Source: Trichuris trichiura
Taxonomy: Eukaryota > Nematoda > Enoplea > Trichinellida > Trichuridae
Length of the DNA stretch: 64,000 bases
Reading direction: 5' to 3'
NCBI GenBank assembly: GCA_037903355.1
Contig: JBAJFE010000049.1
Span: forward strand, 124,001 to 188,000
The number at the start of each line of letters is the position of its first letter. Positions within the stretch are counted from its first letter, which is position 1. Positions 46,551 through 59,028 of the stretch are shown one piece after another. The notes under the pieces are model-generated. The model worked only from the letters and a program-made list of their open reading frames with translations. It was not told where the DNA came from and did not search any database. Both the position numbers and the translations under genes were made by a program.

Positions 46551-46753
46551 CTTCTTAATTGTAGACAATAAAAGTTGACTTCCATGACGACTTTACAAGT
46601 GAATAAATAGGCATGCTACAAAATGGGCGTACAGATAATTTTTCAAGGCGACGGCGATGTTGCAAGCTTTGCCATCAGTTGGTCAAGTTCGGCCAGCCCT
46701 TCTCTACAACAACAATTTCAAGCGTACAATCGTAGCTAGCAGGCCTACCTGCC

Positions 46754-49700
46754 CTACTTCAATTTATCTGCCAACACTACGCTAGAAGGCATTAGATCTC
46801 GCGGGGAACGGTCGCTTTCTGTGCATACACTTGGTGACGGAGCTCTTTCGACCTTAACCATTGGACGATCCTCTTTGAAGTGAACGGATATCTGAGGAAA
46901 AAAAGTAGAAAACCCGCCAATAGAAGTTGCGCTACATTGTTACCTGCAACTGGCCGGAAGAGCCAGTTCTGAGATCGAGAAGATCGAACCACCAAGTGGA
47001 ACGAAATGAGTGGCGGCACTGAGACAGATCGACGTTGACCACACCGAGTAGCTGCTTTTCCGCATTCTCCGCCTTCTTGTACCACAGTTGAAATACCAAA
47101 TTCTGTTTTTTAAAAAAAATAGATATACTTAACCAATGAAAATGTCGGGATTAAGACTTGGCGAAGATGCACCTTAGCATTTAATGATTCGTAGTGGCAT
47201 AGGACTGAAAAGCACTAAAAGCTATGGCAGGAATGTCCTCTTCCCGCCGGCTCAAGCATCAGCCAATCACCTCACCTCAGACTGACCAATCAGGGCAGGC
47301 GATGCTGACAAACCTGAGCTTTAAAAATATTCACAATAGCTTTTTTTAGTGTGCTAATGTTGGCCAGTATTTCTACCTCTTTGAAAAGCTCAAAGCTGGT
47401 ACTAATCTCTTCTGCAAAGAGAGTGCAACGACGGCCACTGTCGGCTTGCGCAAAACAATGAATATGAGGTACTTGAACATCTTTAATTTATTTGTACAGT
47501 AGCTGCCCCTTTGTTTCAAATTTTATCGGCTTAGCTTGTAGGACAAAGTACGAACCGTTAAACGAATACTGTATTAATGTAGTTGATGCATTATTATTAA
47601 CGGTCGTACTCAAGGCTAGCAGAACTTGCATTCTTTAAAACAAAATCGTTAGACTACAGTAGGAGCTCTTTTTCCTGCAACTTTCAAAGGAATGAGGTAC
47701 GCGTCAGATTGGACTGCCAAACTCGTAGAATACAAGTCAATATCGTGTTGGTATAAAGCACAACTATAAGTAGTAAATGAACGCTAAGACAACAATAGCT
47801 ATTACGGAGGGGTATACGGCTTCTTTTAAGAATACATTTTGCTCCAGGTGCGCTTGACAAAGTTCAGTTTTGAGAAGCACCTGGTCCTCATTCATAATTG
47901 CTGTTGCGTTGGCTTTTAGCTGCTAAGCCTATGGCTTAGTAGCCAAAAAGTCTTGAACGAAATGCAATTAAATTCGTCAGGTCAAAACGAACTGCTTTGC
48001 TCAGGGAAAAACCGTGCAAGAATAAAGGAACCTGCTGATACTTAAAATTTACAGTACCACTTGAAAAAAGAAATCTAACGACTTGTTCATTCCGTAGAAA
48101 CTAATTTCACGCATGAATTAGGAAGGCACTGCCATTGCGTATAAGTAAAAAGCAAAATTTAAAGCCTAAAAAGTATCGTTAAAACTATTAGATAAGAAAA
48201 CTGCAGGCGTTCCCTAACTCCTGCAACAAAACTACGGGGAAGCACTCAAAATCTAGCTTGTTTACAATAATGAATTTCGTCATTTCGAATAGCTTCATTA
48301 CAAAATTTACATAGCTATTAAGAGGCAAGAAAATGTTAATTTCTTTGAAAGGACGACCAGAGGTCTTCTACCTTTTTCTCCTCCCACCGTCATACTGTAG
48401 GTTTACCGTCCATCTTGTCCTGCCCTAAGCCTAAGCCTAAGCCTAAACATAAGGATAAGGTTTACGTCTTGGTTTAGGTTTGGATAATCCAAAAAAAAGT
48501 GATTAACATGCTTTTCAATAAACGCACAACAAGTTAAAGGCATGCTTGCCAGAAAGGAACCTGCCGGCAACCTACAGTATGGCGATGAGGGGGAGGAGGG
48601 AAAGGAGGTGAAGATCTGAAAATTTTAATTTTTTTTTGAAAGAACGACCATTAGTTCAATAGAAAAATAGTCTCGCATAATGCTATAACGCTAATTATCA
48701 AATTATCTTTATTGTTGAAACCCCCGAAAAATGAGAACATAACACCTAACTTTTCACTTACTTCCTAACGACTGACGAGCGATAGTTTTAAGTTTTAGTG
48801 TCTACGGCTTTCGGGAATTCTCGCACGTTTCGAAAACGCAATGTGAATGGCTTAGCCGCCCACATTATTACTTATTCCGAAACCTTTTCCGCAGAGCAGA
48901 AAACTGGGTGCGAGAAGTTCCGAAAACTACGGATATTAAAATTTTTACTTCATTACAGCTACCAGTGGTCAATAAGTACAGTAGCAAAATGTACATTATT
49001 CAAAATTATCTTATCTTGCAAATAATGAAGCCTCAGCGAACCGTCAAGCAAGATAAATTCAAATTTACTAGCTCGCAATTATGACTACAAAATTTCTTGT
49101 TGAAAGCTATACTCGAAGGTATGTTTTCTTTTTAATTACATGCAAAATTCAAACAACATCGATAAGCGCCAACTTTTTCTTGTTGTTGTTTATTCTTATC
49201 GCCTTTTCTCCCTCAGTTTGATAAGCGCCCCAGCAAAAAGACGAACTGATAAGAGAGAAAGCGACTTAATTGACCCATTACAGAAGATTTCCAATAATCC
49301 TCACCTGCTTATCAGCTATTCAAATAAAATATGTAAATGACTTGATAATGATTAAGATATTCCATTCTTAAAGTTGACAAAATGTCAACGGCATTACTTA
49401 GTAGAATTTAAATTAATGATGGGCTACTTGCTCTATGCCGAGCGGTATTACTGAACATACCTTCTGCTCAGGGGCAATGTGAACGTCGAGTAGCCAGTCC
49501 CAGGTAGGCTCTTTTAGCGAATACGAAGGAGGCGAAGTGTAAACTTCGTCGCCTATGTGGTAGGTCACCCACAGGTGAGGCCCTTTCCCTGATTTGCTAA
49601 TAGAAAAGCCTTTCAAAGGAGCATGTATAAACTCTCAAGTTACCTTTCGCCTTCTTTGTCTGTTAAGGACAAGTATCTGGCTCGATGAACACCAATTTTG

Positions 49701-51311
49701 CAAACCGAAGTAACGCAGCTGTTTTCCTCTTCCATTATTGGCAAGTTGGCCGCCTGCTCAGCCAATCTACTGGCAACAGACCGAAAGAAAGGAGTAGGAG
49801 TTTGAGTGGCAACAGTGCTCGAATGATGGGTATAGTGGGTCTGCGTTCCAACAGTACGAAACTGAAGGCCGTAAGGCTGCTCCTCCGTTGCCCTTCGCCT
49901 TAGCATATAATCAATGCGACACTCCACGCATTCATTGTCATCGTTGGAAGCAAGGTCAGCGGAAAATCTAACTTTTGGGGAGGACTTCTTCGGGCTTTCG
50001 AAAGAAGGGGTCGACAGCTGAGGCTCTTCTATAGAGCCTTGCTTAGCAGACTCGACGGTTGGACTTTGACAAATCTCTTTAGTCGATGTGTGACACTCGA
50101 CCACTGGCGTAAGATTGTTGTTGTCAACAATGTTGTTTTTCAAGTTTGCGACTGGCTTTTGTCCGCCATGCAGCGACGAAGGGTCGAGCATTGTGAAAGC
50201 ATTAATAATGGCGGTAGGATTACGCATTGGTTCCACTCTTTCCGTAAATATCATTGATCGAGAACCCAACGAAAGGCCGACCTAAGCAATAATCAATTTA
50301 CCTCAAAGGACGCTAGCTTAAGTGGCCATACTTTGATCGAGCCGTCGGAGATGCCGGTAGTGAAGATTTCTAATGGCAAATCCGCTTCGACAATAAATGG
50401 CAGCACCAACAGCTTACACAGGGGCAGGGAGCATCTTGCAATTTCAATCTCTTGGCCCTGCAAAGAAAAAGAAAAAAATGGAAAGGGAATAGAAGGACGA
50501 AACTTGTACAGAGCGCTTCAGGTTTTTGTAGTAGATGCTTATCCGGAAATTTTCTTCCGCCCAACGCTGCATCAGGTTTGTATTTACGGACAGTAGGAAC
50601 ACGTTTCGGTGATTGAAATTAACAACTGCAATAAAAGGCATGTCTTTGAAAAGAAGCAAGGCAACAATGAATAAGGAAACTTGTTGGAAGAAGATCTCTG
50701 GCTGGAATGGAGACACGCTTCTCTTCCGCTCTGCCGGTTGCTTTATCCAGAAGAGGAATGTAGTAGCGTAAAAACAGCTGCCTGAACAAGATTATTGATA
50801 AGGGGACCAGAAATTTCAAGCAGGTTTACGCGCTACGCTTCCGGCCTCGCCTAACTTCTTCAACGTAGTATTGAGGTGCTATGCGCCAGTAGAGGCACTC
50901 GATGTATACTTTCAAGAAGGTAACCTGACTGAGCAAATACCAAGTTTCTTCCACCAAGTCGGGGTCGGACGCGGATTCTGTAAACAAAGCGTAACCACAA
51001 ACAGGGGCATTCGTTCCTGGATGGATGTTGCACCTGGTTGCAAGAAGGGTCTTTCGGTCATTTCGCTAGTTGAAACTTTTGGAGCGGGTTCGATGGATTC
51101 CGTAAATGGCAAGCTGAATGGCCAATAGCCCAATAGCGTTTCAAAAAAAAGAGAGCCCACAGAGGCCTCACTGCGAAATCTCCTGCGATCTCTTTGCTTG
51201 GCAACGCTTGAGGCCGACCTCGCTCAGGGATTCGAGCACATCTCGGAATTGTTGAAGGCGTTTTAAAAGCTTGGCAGTGGCATCAATAGCCTCGCATTCG
51301 GCGTCACTCAT
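46754..51311 (-). CDS. C2CD3-like C2-domain protein
   Basis: Nine minus-strand exons with all phases matching: 51311-51172, 51033-50830, 50781-50681, 50625-50510, 50457-50332, 50281-49644, 49596-49461, 47102-46944, 46891-46754; 585 aa. A helical N-terminus (MSDAECEAIDATAKLLKRLQ) precedes a C2-like region (NHRNVFLLSVNTNLMQRW, IEIARCSLPLCKLL, GISDGSIKVGLSLGS). A low-complexity linker carries two TQT sites (RTVGTQTHY, STVATQTPTP), the dynein-light-chain LC8 recognition pattern. A C-terminal C2 domain follows: IGVHRARYLSLTD, GPHLWVTYHIGDEVY, LVFQLWYKKAENAEKQLLG, WWFDLLDLRTGSSGQLQISV, HFKED. The ending resembles the last C2 domain of the centriole-elongation protein C2CD3, but this protein is about a quarter of the human length. 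The start is the first in-frame Met; more upstream exons cannot be excluded. Confidence 0.65.
48329..48650. repeat. Telomere-like palindromic element, copy 2, within an intron
   Basis: The centre (48421-48447) reads CCCTAAGCCTAAGCCTAAGC in the nematode telomeric register. Around it, CATACTGTAGGTT (48391-48403) and its inverted mate near 48570-48582 form the inner ends of imperfect inverted arms, with pyrimidine and purine tracts. The whole is bracketed by imperfect direct repeats of about 31-33 bp (48329-48359 and 48618-48650), each ending TTTGAAAG-R-ACGACCA. It lies in the 2.36-kb intron of the C2CD3-like gene. Confidence 0.65.
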
Positions 51312-54070
51312 CGGGCAGCGCAGGCAAGTTTGGAAGACGCAGCAAAGGCGAGTGAACTTTTCGACTAAACAATCGCATCGCTTTAATTCACGTCATTTAA
51401 AGCGCGTCAAGAAAATCAACAAGATGGGGCAACTGAAGCAAAAGTAAACTCGTACTAACGAACCCAAAGCGCACTGTCGATTCAGGCAGCGTAACGAAAA
51501 ACTAAAATCGCCGTTTGAAAGTGGAATTACCGTACGTCAACGTGAAGCGCAAGTTAGCTGTTCGCCTGTGGCTAGGCAACAACTGCAACTGGCATGCTTC
51601 ACTTGGCATGCTAGCCAGGCAACTTGTTGTTCATACTTAGTACCAATAATGATCGTATGAATTTATTGACTTAATCGGAATTCATATCACCAAGCGGAAA
51701 GTCGAGGAAAGCATCAATGATTAAGTTGGAGTAGTAAACAACAACTGATTTACGTGAAAGTCAAGACAGATGGACTTTTTACAATTGGTTTTGGGGTAAA
51801 TATTTAATTGAAACGATAGAAATTTTAAGTTTAAACTGCCTACATGGGACTAGACGTTTTTGACAGCTAATCGATTGTTTAACAATACTGGTTGCGTGAA
51901 TACAAATTTTTCCTAATATAATGGTTAATTTTTATTAAAACCTGAGCAACTGGTTCGCTATTGCATATGGTAATTTTAGCATAATCAATTTTTTGCTAAT
52001 AACCTCATTTATTGCCCAATTACGGACTTACTGAGCATTGGCAATTGAACTAAAGCTTTTTCGCTAATAAAAAATAGCTGCTTTTGACGTACGTACGATT
52101 TTTGCTGCAAAGTGACGCGAAGCAATTTTGCCGAAGGCAACTGATAACGCGCATCGATGAATGGCTGCACTACTTTGACTAATGAGCCTTCTGTTGAATG
52201 GAAAGAAGAATTGACCATTTTCTCTATTATAACCTCAAATAGAAATCAAAAGTGTCATGAAGTTTTCTAAGAGCACGTCACCGAAGCTGCTTCTGTATGA
52301 AGTCTATTCTATGAACTGAGCAACCCCGCAAACTTGAGCTTTACTTAATTTGCGGACATCCTACTTTTAGCAGCAAACCTAGCGCGAACATTATGTGAAA
52401 ACTTTACCGTTAGTCTTTGCAATAGCAATACTCCCTGCGAATCATACTTTTTCGTTCCGTACTGTGTCGCATACATAGTGTGCAGTTCATGTCGCGCACT
52501 TTTTGTGTCACATTATTTTGAATTGGCGTTTTGGTTCGAATTTTTCTAATGCCGTACAAATGAAATAATTTTCGTGCTTCCTAATAAATTGGCAGGTTAA
52601 GCCAAATCGTGTGTGCAGCTGTCTTTAGCCGGATTGTTCCTGAGTAGTTTGCATCTTGTTTTTGTGCGCTTCTTTGTTTCAATCCGTTCGCATTGCTTTC
52701 TAATAATGATTTCATAATTGTTTCTTCCCTGCAGAATAGTAATCGTTAGGCAGGGCGCGACTTTACGATGCCGCACTGCTCTTTTGACTGTATGCCGACT
52801 GTTGTTATGTTTGGCCTCTTGCAGCAAAGTTTCTCACATGTTACACGCATAGTTTTCCTGATAAATAAAACACTTACCGTATTGCTCTTCACTCTTAAAA
52901 CGATTTTCATGTTTTGTAAGTCTTTGTGACAGTATGGGAAGTGTTCAAAGTTTACCTGCAAATCCACTTTTTCTAGTGTTCTGCTCAGCGAAGCGTAAGT
53001 AAAAATATGATATAAAATTCCCAGTTTTGGGATGGTTGTTCCCTATGCACTTTATTATTTTTTGACGAAAAATCTTTATTTTTAGACGGCCTTACGTTTA
53101 TGTCCAAGCAACCAATCATTACTTGTTCTGGAATGATAATGTTACATCTGAAAACGTTTTTGTTTGTGAAGTATTGTATAACACCTAATCTTGTGTGACC
53201 ACAGATTCCAAGCAAAATGAATTTCAAGTTTTTTTGGGAACTTCCCGCTTTCAGTCTTGTAACGTAAACCGGTTTGTGTAGTTTTTTTCTCGAAGCTTCG
53301 CTTTCATATAAATTCATTCCCTCGCCTTTGTTGATCATCCTTAGAAGTTGAATTCTTTCATTTTTTGTGCTCGCTGGGTTGGTAGTCATTTTGAATTTTA
53401 CAGACGTTTTTCATAGCCTTTTCCGTTTGTCGTCTTTGAAACATCGTTCTGCCGCAAGGCATTCCTTTATGATTTGCAACTCTGCTATATCATTCTCAGC
53501 CGTTAAAGTTGCTTTTCGATCTTGATTTTTAAAATTTGTTTAATCCGAAATACTACATTGTAACCTTAACATCAATAATGAAGGAAGACAATCTTAGGTG
53601 GCTAAAATATGCTTAGGCTACATCATATTAAGTAATCGTTAAAGCATGTGGCGTGGTGTTTGTTGAACAGTTTATTGAAAGGTGTTGGACCCACACTGTT
53701 GCATCTTCAGCAGTCCAAGTATGGTGATTGTAATTATGTTTGGTATTCCTAACTATTTATATGCAATTGTTAACCATGCCGCCTCCTTTCCATCGCTGTC
53801 GTGGTTAGCAAAAATTACTGAACTTGAGAGCAATGCCTGAAGAATTTTTAGGTATTCGAAAGCGTACAAATGATTCGACTTTTGAAAATTATGTCGACTG
53901 TCTTAAATGCCGTTCGGATTCGGAATGGCGAGCGAGTGCGTACGCGAATGCTTCCCGCGTTTCGCCTTCGCAGATTTCTGCTATTTTTTCTTTGTTCATA
54001 AGAATATACGTTTCTGTATGTTGTAGGGCATTTAGCCATCTTGAAAGCAGTTTCCGTCACCGCCTCGAAA
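51312..54070. other. Intergenic, no supported gene
   Basis: Separates two divergent genes (C2CD3-like and CPSF2) and should contain their promoters. A minus-strand frame at 52985-53389 has 134 codons, but its product (ERIQLLRMINKGEGMNLYES) has no domain I can name with confidence; a retroelement fragment is possible. Confidence 0.4.
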
Positions 54071-57000
54071 ATGACTTCAATTGTAAAACTTGAGCCATTA
54101 TCCGGTGTGATGGATGAAACGCCTCTATGCTACGTCCTCCAAGTGGATGACTTTCACTTTCTACTCGACTGCGGTTGGGACAGCCTTTTCAATATGCAGT
54201 ACATTGATCGACTGCGTGTTTGGGTGCCTCATATAGACGCAGTTTTGTTAACTTTTCCGGACCAGCAGCACATTGGCGCTTTGCCGTATTTGGTTGGTAA
54301 ATGCGGTTTATCTTGTCCCATATACGCTACAGTACCGGTCTACCGAATGGGTCAAATGTTTATGTACGACTGGTTTCAATCGTATAAAAACATGGAAGAT
54401 TTTTCGGTGAGAATTCCGGCTTTGCAAAGCAACTTGACGGTCCTTTTTTCAGATATTCACCTTGGATGATGTTGATCAAATGTTCGAAAAGGTTCAGCAG
54501 GTCAAATACAGTCAGACAGTTTCCCTTAAAGGGCGCGGTCACGGCCTGCAGATAGTTCCTCTTCCCGCTGGTCACATGATCGGAGGAACCATTTGGCGAA
54601 TTTCAAAAATGGGTGAAGAGGAGATAGTCTATGCCGTCGATTTCAATCATAAAAAAGAGCGTCACTTGAACGGGTGTTCCTTCGAATCGATCGCTCGGCC
54701 AAGCCTTTTGATCACCGATGCTTTCAATATGGACTTTAACCAATCAAGGCGCAAAGCGCGAGATGAACTCCTGCTTACCAACATCATTCAAACTCTTCGA
54801 AACGGCGGCAACTGCTTGATCGTTGTTGATACGGCCGGTCGTGTGCTGGAACTGGTCCAGTTGCTGGATCAACTGTGGCATAACCCTGAAGCGGGTCTTT
54901 TAGTTTATGCTCTGGTCATGATGAACTGCGTTGCCTTTAATGTGGTCGAGTTCGCAAAGTCGCAAGTTGAATGGATGAGCGACAAAATACTACGTTCCTT
55001 CCAAGAAGGGCGTAACAATCCCTTTCAATTTCGTCACATGCAATTGTGCCACTCACTCGCAGAGCTTACTCGTATAAGACAACCCAAAGTAAGCTTTGCC
55101 TGCTCAAGCTGCCTACTAATGGCAACCGATTTTGTTTAGGTCGTGCTAGCCAGCCACATGGATATGGAAAGTGGTTTTTCGAGACAGCTGTTCTTAGAAT
55201 GGTGCATCGACCCAAGAAACAGTGTCATATTTACCAGTCGTTCCAGAGCGGGAACATTGGCTTATCGCCTCATTCAGATGGCGTCAAACAACTCAAGATC
55301 AAGCCGAAAGATTACTCTTGAAGTGAAGCGTCGTGTTCTGTTGGAAGGCAGCGAGTTGGACGAATACTGGCGCGAAAAAAAGCAGAAAGAGCAGAAGGCC
55401 ACTCGAGCGAGGTTTCCCTTTGCTAAAATGATTATTTTACTCAATAGGCAATTTAATGGCACGCGTACCCTATGTGTTACAAGAGCGCGCGTACTTCTCA
55501 TTTTTGTAAAAACGAGTTTTCCCCATTAAGCAAGCACATATTTCATGTTAAAACGGCGAATCTTTTGGCTATTACGTGGTCTGCAATCAGCGAAACTGCA
55601 TTACAAGATGAAATAGACCTTTCGTCAGCTATTCCCCACTCTTACCGTATGCCTTTTATGATACTCATGTTCGATAACTTCTTGGCGCTGTTCCACGCGT
55701 TCTCTTCCGCACATTGGGATGCAGTTTTACAATGCATACGTAAGGCTTATGTTTTGGTTTAAGCACATGTAAGGGCAGAACAGAATGGCCGAACGTATGT
55801 GAGTTTACTTATGCATAGGTCCAAACTGAGGGATTACGTTTAGGCTGCATCATAGCGGGCAGATGATTGATGCGCTTTTTTTAGTTTCACCGTAGCTGAA
55901 TCTGTAAAAGTTTTTTTTTGGTGGGGATTGCCTACTTTAAAAATAGCAGTGACCTTGTGCAAGCTAGAATTTCTGTTTTAACAATTTAGTCAGCAGTATT
56001 CAAGATGTACGCCCAGAGGCTTTTTGGGGCGTAATTCCTGTTTCGTTCTTCAATTCTCTGAATTGAGGGTTTGATATTAGCTCTTCTATTGATGCTGTTT
56101 CAACGGATACTGTATTAAGTAGCTGTCCAATTCTTCCTTACTTCGCTTTTGTTAACGCGGCTTATGGCAGCTGACCTACGCTCAGATAAAATTTCCATAC
56201 TGGAATTTGACTTAAGGAGAGCTGGATTATGCTGTCGTCTAACAGTTTCGAAAAGTGGTGATAAAAAAGGGAAGTAATGAAATAATAATCATAGTTTAGT
56301 TCAGCGGGTAAGAAGTAGACATTAATTCTATACAGTAAGACTTTTCTGCGTCGTAAAAACCTACAAAAGTCAGCGGTGTCTTAACTTGATAAGTTTGCAT
56401 TGTAAGTAGCTAATATTAGTATAACTTTGCTGGACGAGTCCTCGCGGTAGTCTAATGTTTGGAAGTGATAGCTCCTATACATGAGAGGCTGACATCTCGG
56501 TCGTTCAGGGTTTGCTTGGGGCCCTGAAGGATCTGAGCGCGTTTGTGGATTCGCTTTTTGTGAGAAATCATTAGTATAAATATTTTTTTTATCGTATACC
56601 TACATGTTACATGAGAGCAGACTCCACTTTGGATAGTTGATCAAGAAAGTTGCATTTTTAATTTTATTTTTATTAGGATTCCATTCAGTTGTTACAGAGC
56701 TGCTTGATTAGCTTCAATATTGATTTTTGAGCTACTTTGAACTTAAAGCGTCATGTTTGATAAAGTGCGTATGTACTCGAAAAAGTGTTCCGTTTTGTTC
56801 TTTAGACTGGAGGCGCAACGACGGGTAAATCGTAAAGAGCAAACGATGGATGAAGAGGGCGAATCCAGCGACGAGGAGAACATCATAGATGACAAGTTGT
56901 CCGAACTGCCTTACGATGTTATGTACGATTTCGTGGTTCGTATGGAAACGCAATCCCCAAAGGGTAACAAGCGTTTGCAGCCAACATTCCGACACATAGA

Positions 57001-57982
57001 AGAAAAAGTGAAAGTATGAAATTAGTCCTTTCCCTTTTAATGAGGCCGCCATTGCCTGGAGTGTTTTAGTGGGACGACTACGGCGAAATAATACATGCCG
57101 ACCATTACGCAGCTGCTGAAGGAGCTCAAAGAGCGGTTGAAATAATTCGAGAGAGGAATCCAAACGACCCCGAAATGCCCGTACTGCTGATGGACGTTTC
57201 CGAAGAGGAAATGCCAACCAAATGTCTGCGCATAGTCCAAAATTTAGAAGTTGTATGCCGCTTGGAACTGATCGATTTTGAGGGCCGATCAGACAGCGAA
57301 TCGATCAAAAAGATTTTGCACTTTAGCAAACCAAAACAGGTGATAATCGTACATGGCAATCCCGAATCGACCGAAATGTTGGCCGACTACTGTCGCAAGT
57401 CGCTTGGTCTTCCGAAGGAAAAAGTGTTCACTCCGAAACTTGGAGAAGTAGTTGACGCGACTATCGAAAGCCACATTTACCAAGTGAAACTAAGCGACTC
57501 GATTATGAGTTCACTTAAATTCGCCAAAGCTAAGGAGGTGAATCACACTTGCGCCAAGCTGGCGTTAGAGGGTTATAAGCCTTTTTTCTTTACAGGATGT
57601 AGAATTAGCTTGGGTAGATGCCCGCGTCGTGATTCGCGAAAGCGGAGTTTGCGAAGACTTTACAGTTCCCGAGCCGTCAGTGCGTAGCGAAAGTTTGAAA
57701 ATGCTTTACGCTACCGCGGACAACACCTATTTGGACGTGCTCCATCCCGGAGAGATTCCACCGCACAAGACTGTTTTTGTCAATGAACCAAAGTTGTCCA
57801 ATTTGAAGCAAATTTTCATGCTCAACGGCTTTCAGGCTGAATTCATCAATGGAAACTTGATCATCAATAACGCTATCGCCTTACGAAAGAATGAAGCGGG
57901 AAACTTGTGCATGGAGGGCTCTGCCTGTTCTACTTATTTTGCCGTCCGAGACCTCATATACAAACAGTTTGCCATCATCTAA
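54071..57982 (+). CDS. CPSF2: CPSF2 (CPSF100), cleavage and polyadenylation specificity factor subunit 2
   Basis: Six exons, all phases consistent, 768 aa (human about 780): 54071-54406, 54453-55088, 55140-55411, 56806-57013, 57070-57537, 57596-57982. Introns are 46, 51, 1394, 56 and 58 bp; the donor of the long intron is a weak GTTTCC but is phase-compatible. Metallo-beta-lactamase fold: [49 protein letters not shown] (lacks the full HxHxDH metal set, normal for this pseudo-nuclease subunit), [29 protein letters not shown]. Beta-CASP part: [42 protein letters not shown]-terminal: [26 protein letters not shown]-like segment, [15 protein letters not shown]. Partners CPSF73 and symplekin in pre-mRNA 3' end cleavage and histone mRNA processing. 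Confidence 0.96.
55725..55790. repeat. Telomere-like repeat, copy 3, within CPSF2 intron 3
   Basis: ACGTAAGGCTTATGTTTTGG and GTAAGGGCAGAACAG are the reverse complement of the left half of copy 1 (CTGTTCTGCCCTTAC... with degenerate CCTAA units). It is the most diverged of the three copies, and only one arm is obvious. Confidence 0.5.
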
Positions 57983-58955
57983 GCATAAAACTATTTTGTC
58001 GTTAAACTATTCACCTGTATCGTCCTTGAAAGACAATACTTTTTTGTTTACTTGAAATTTTGATATTCTCAATGTTTTACCATATTTCGTCTGTCAAAAA
58101 GTAGATCTTCTTTAACGCTAAGCTTCAAACTTTAACTGAGTGTTGTTTGGCAGAAAGGCGCAATCTTGTTGTTGAAAAATTAGTCTGTTGTTACGAAGTA
58201 ACTGTTTGGCAGTTGCGGTAAAGTCCGCGGTTTTTTGACGCATGATTGTTTAATAAATCGGTCACTGGTTCGGTATTAGAGACTTCAAAACTTTGGTACA
58301 GTAGTATTCACGTAAGTATAATCCTGTATGCCTCAGATGTCTGATTACTGTTGGGTTTCTACTTCGAACTAGCCTGCGCATCACATAAGTTAATACTGCA
58401 ACTTGGGTTTTCGTCCTGTTCCTGGCGATTAGAGCTCATCTACTTTCGCTTTTTTCTCTTGTCTAACCCCATATCTATTTTTTGCAATCCTAATGTTGCA
58501 TTAATGAGTAAAAATCCAACAATTACGTTAAGAGTTCAGCGACTGTTTGTATATATTTAGTAATTAGTCTTTGCCTTACATACATCGCAACGCTATGAAA
58601 GCCAGTCTTAAAGCAACTCGGTTAAAGAACGACTGAAATGCTTCCTGAAAACATCGGTTGTATCAGGACATTGCGGCCAGCACATAACCTCAGGTGGAAG
58701 TGACTCTATAAAGTCTGCTATGTTAGCTTAAATTAAGTATCTTAGTTGAGCGCAGCTTTCACTGTCATTCATGTTATTGTACCTTGCTTCTTCTATCCAT
58801 TAAAACAAGAATAAAGTGGCGTTTCTAAAGGAATGATAATTGATCACAAAACTAAAACGCTATTGGAATCTGTCAAGGTTGAACGGTCACTTGCGATTCG
58901 TAGAAGTATTGCTGATAGGTTTCATCAACTGAAATTTGAAAATGTGCTTGAGGGA
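57983..58955. other. Intergenic, no supported gene
   Basis: 3' flank of CPSF2 up to the tRNA gene. No ORF with support, no clear repeats. Confidence 0.5.
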
Positions 58956-59028
58956 CGACCGCGGCAGGATTCGAACCTGCAATCTTCGGTTCCGTAGACC
59001 GACGCGTTATCCGTTGCGCCACGCGGCC
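58956..59028 (-). tRNA. tRNA-Arg (anticodon ACG)
   Basis: A 73-nt cloverleaf on the minus strand. Acceptor GGCCGCG/CGCGGTC (one G-U) with discriminator G, a D arm with GGCGCAACGGATAACGC, anticodon arm TCGGT-CTACGGA-ACCGA (loop position 34-36 = ACG), variable loop, and T arm GCAGG-TTCGAAT-CCTGC. Boxes A and B are intact, so it should be transcribed by RNA polymerase III. There is no intron. ACG becomes ICG by deamination and reads CGU/CGC/CGA codons. Confidence 0.95.

Noticed and set aside
50302..50331. WD40-like motif DGSIKVWPL and a 20-bp intron in the C2CD3-like gene
   Set aside because: Using the donor GTATGG at 50331 instead gives a normal 50-bp intron and the C2-type strand DGSIKVGLSLG in phase, so the Trp-containing stretch is intronic.
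52985..53389. 134-codon minus-strand ORF
   Set aside because: The product vaguely suggests a retroelement, but no catalytic or structural motif can be named, so no function is assigned.
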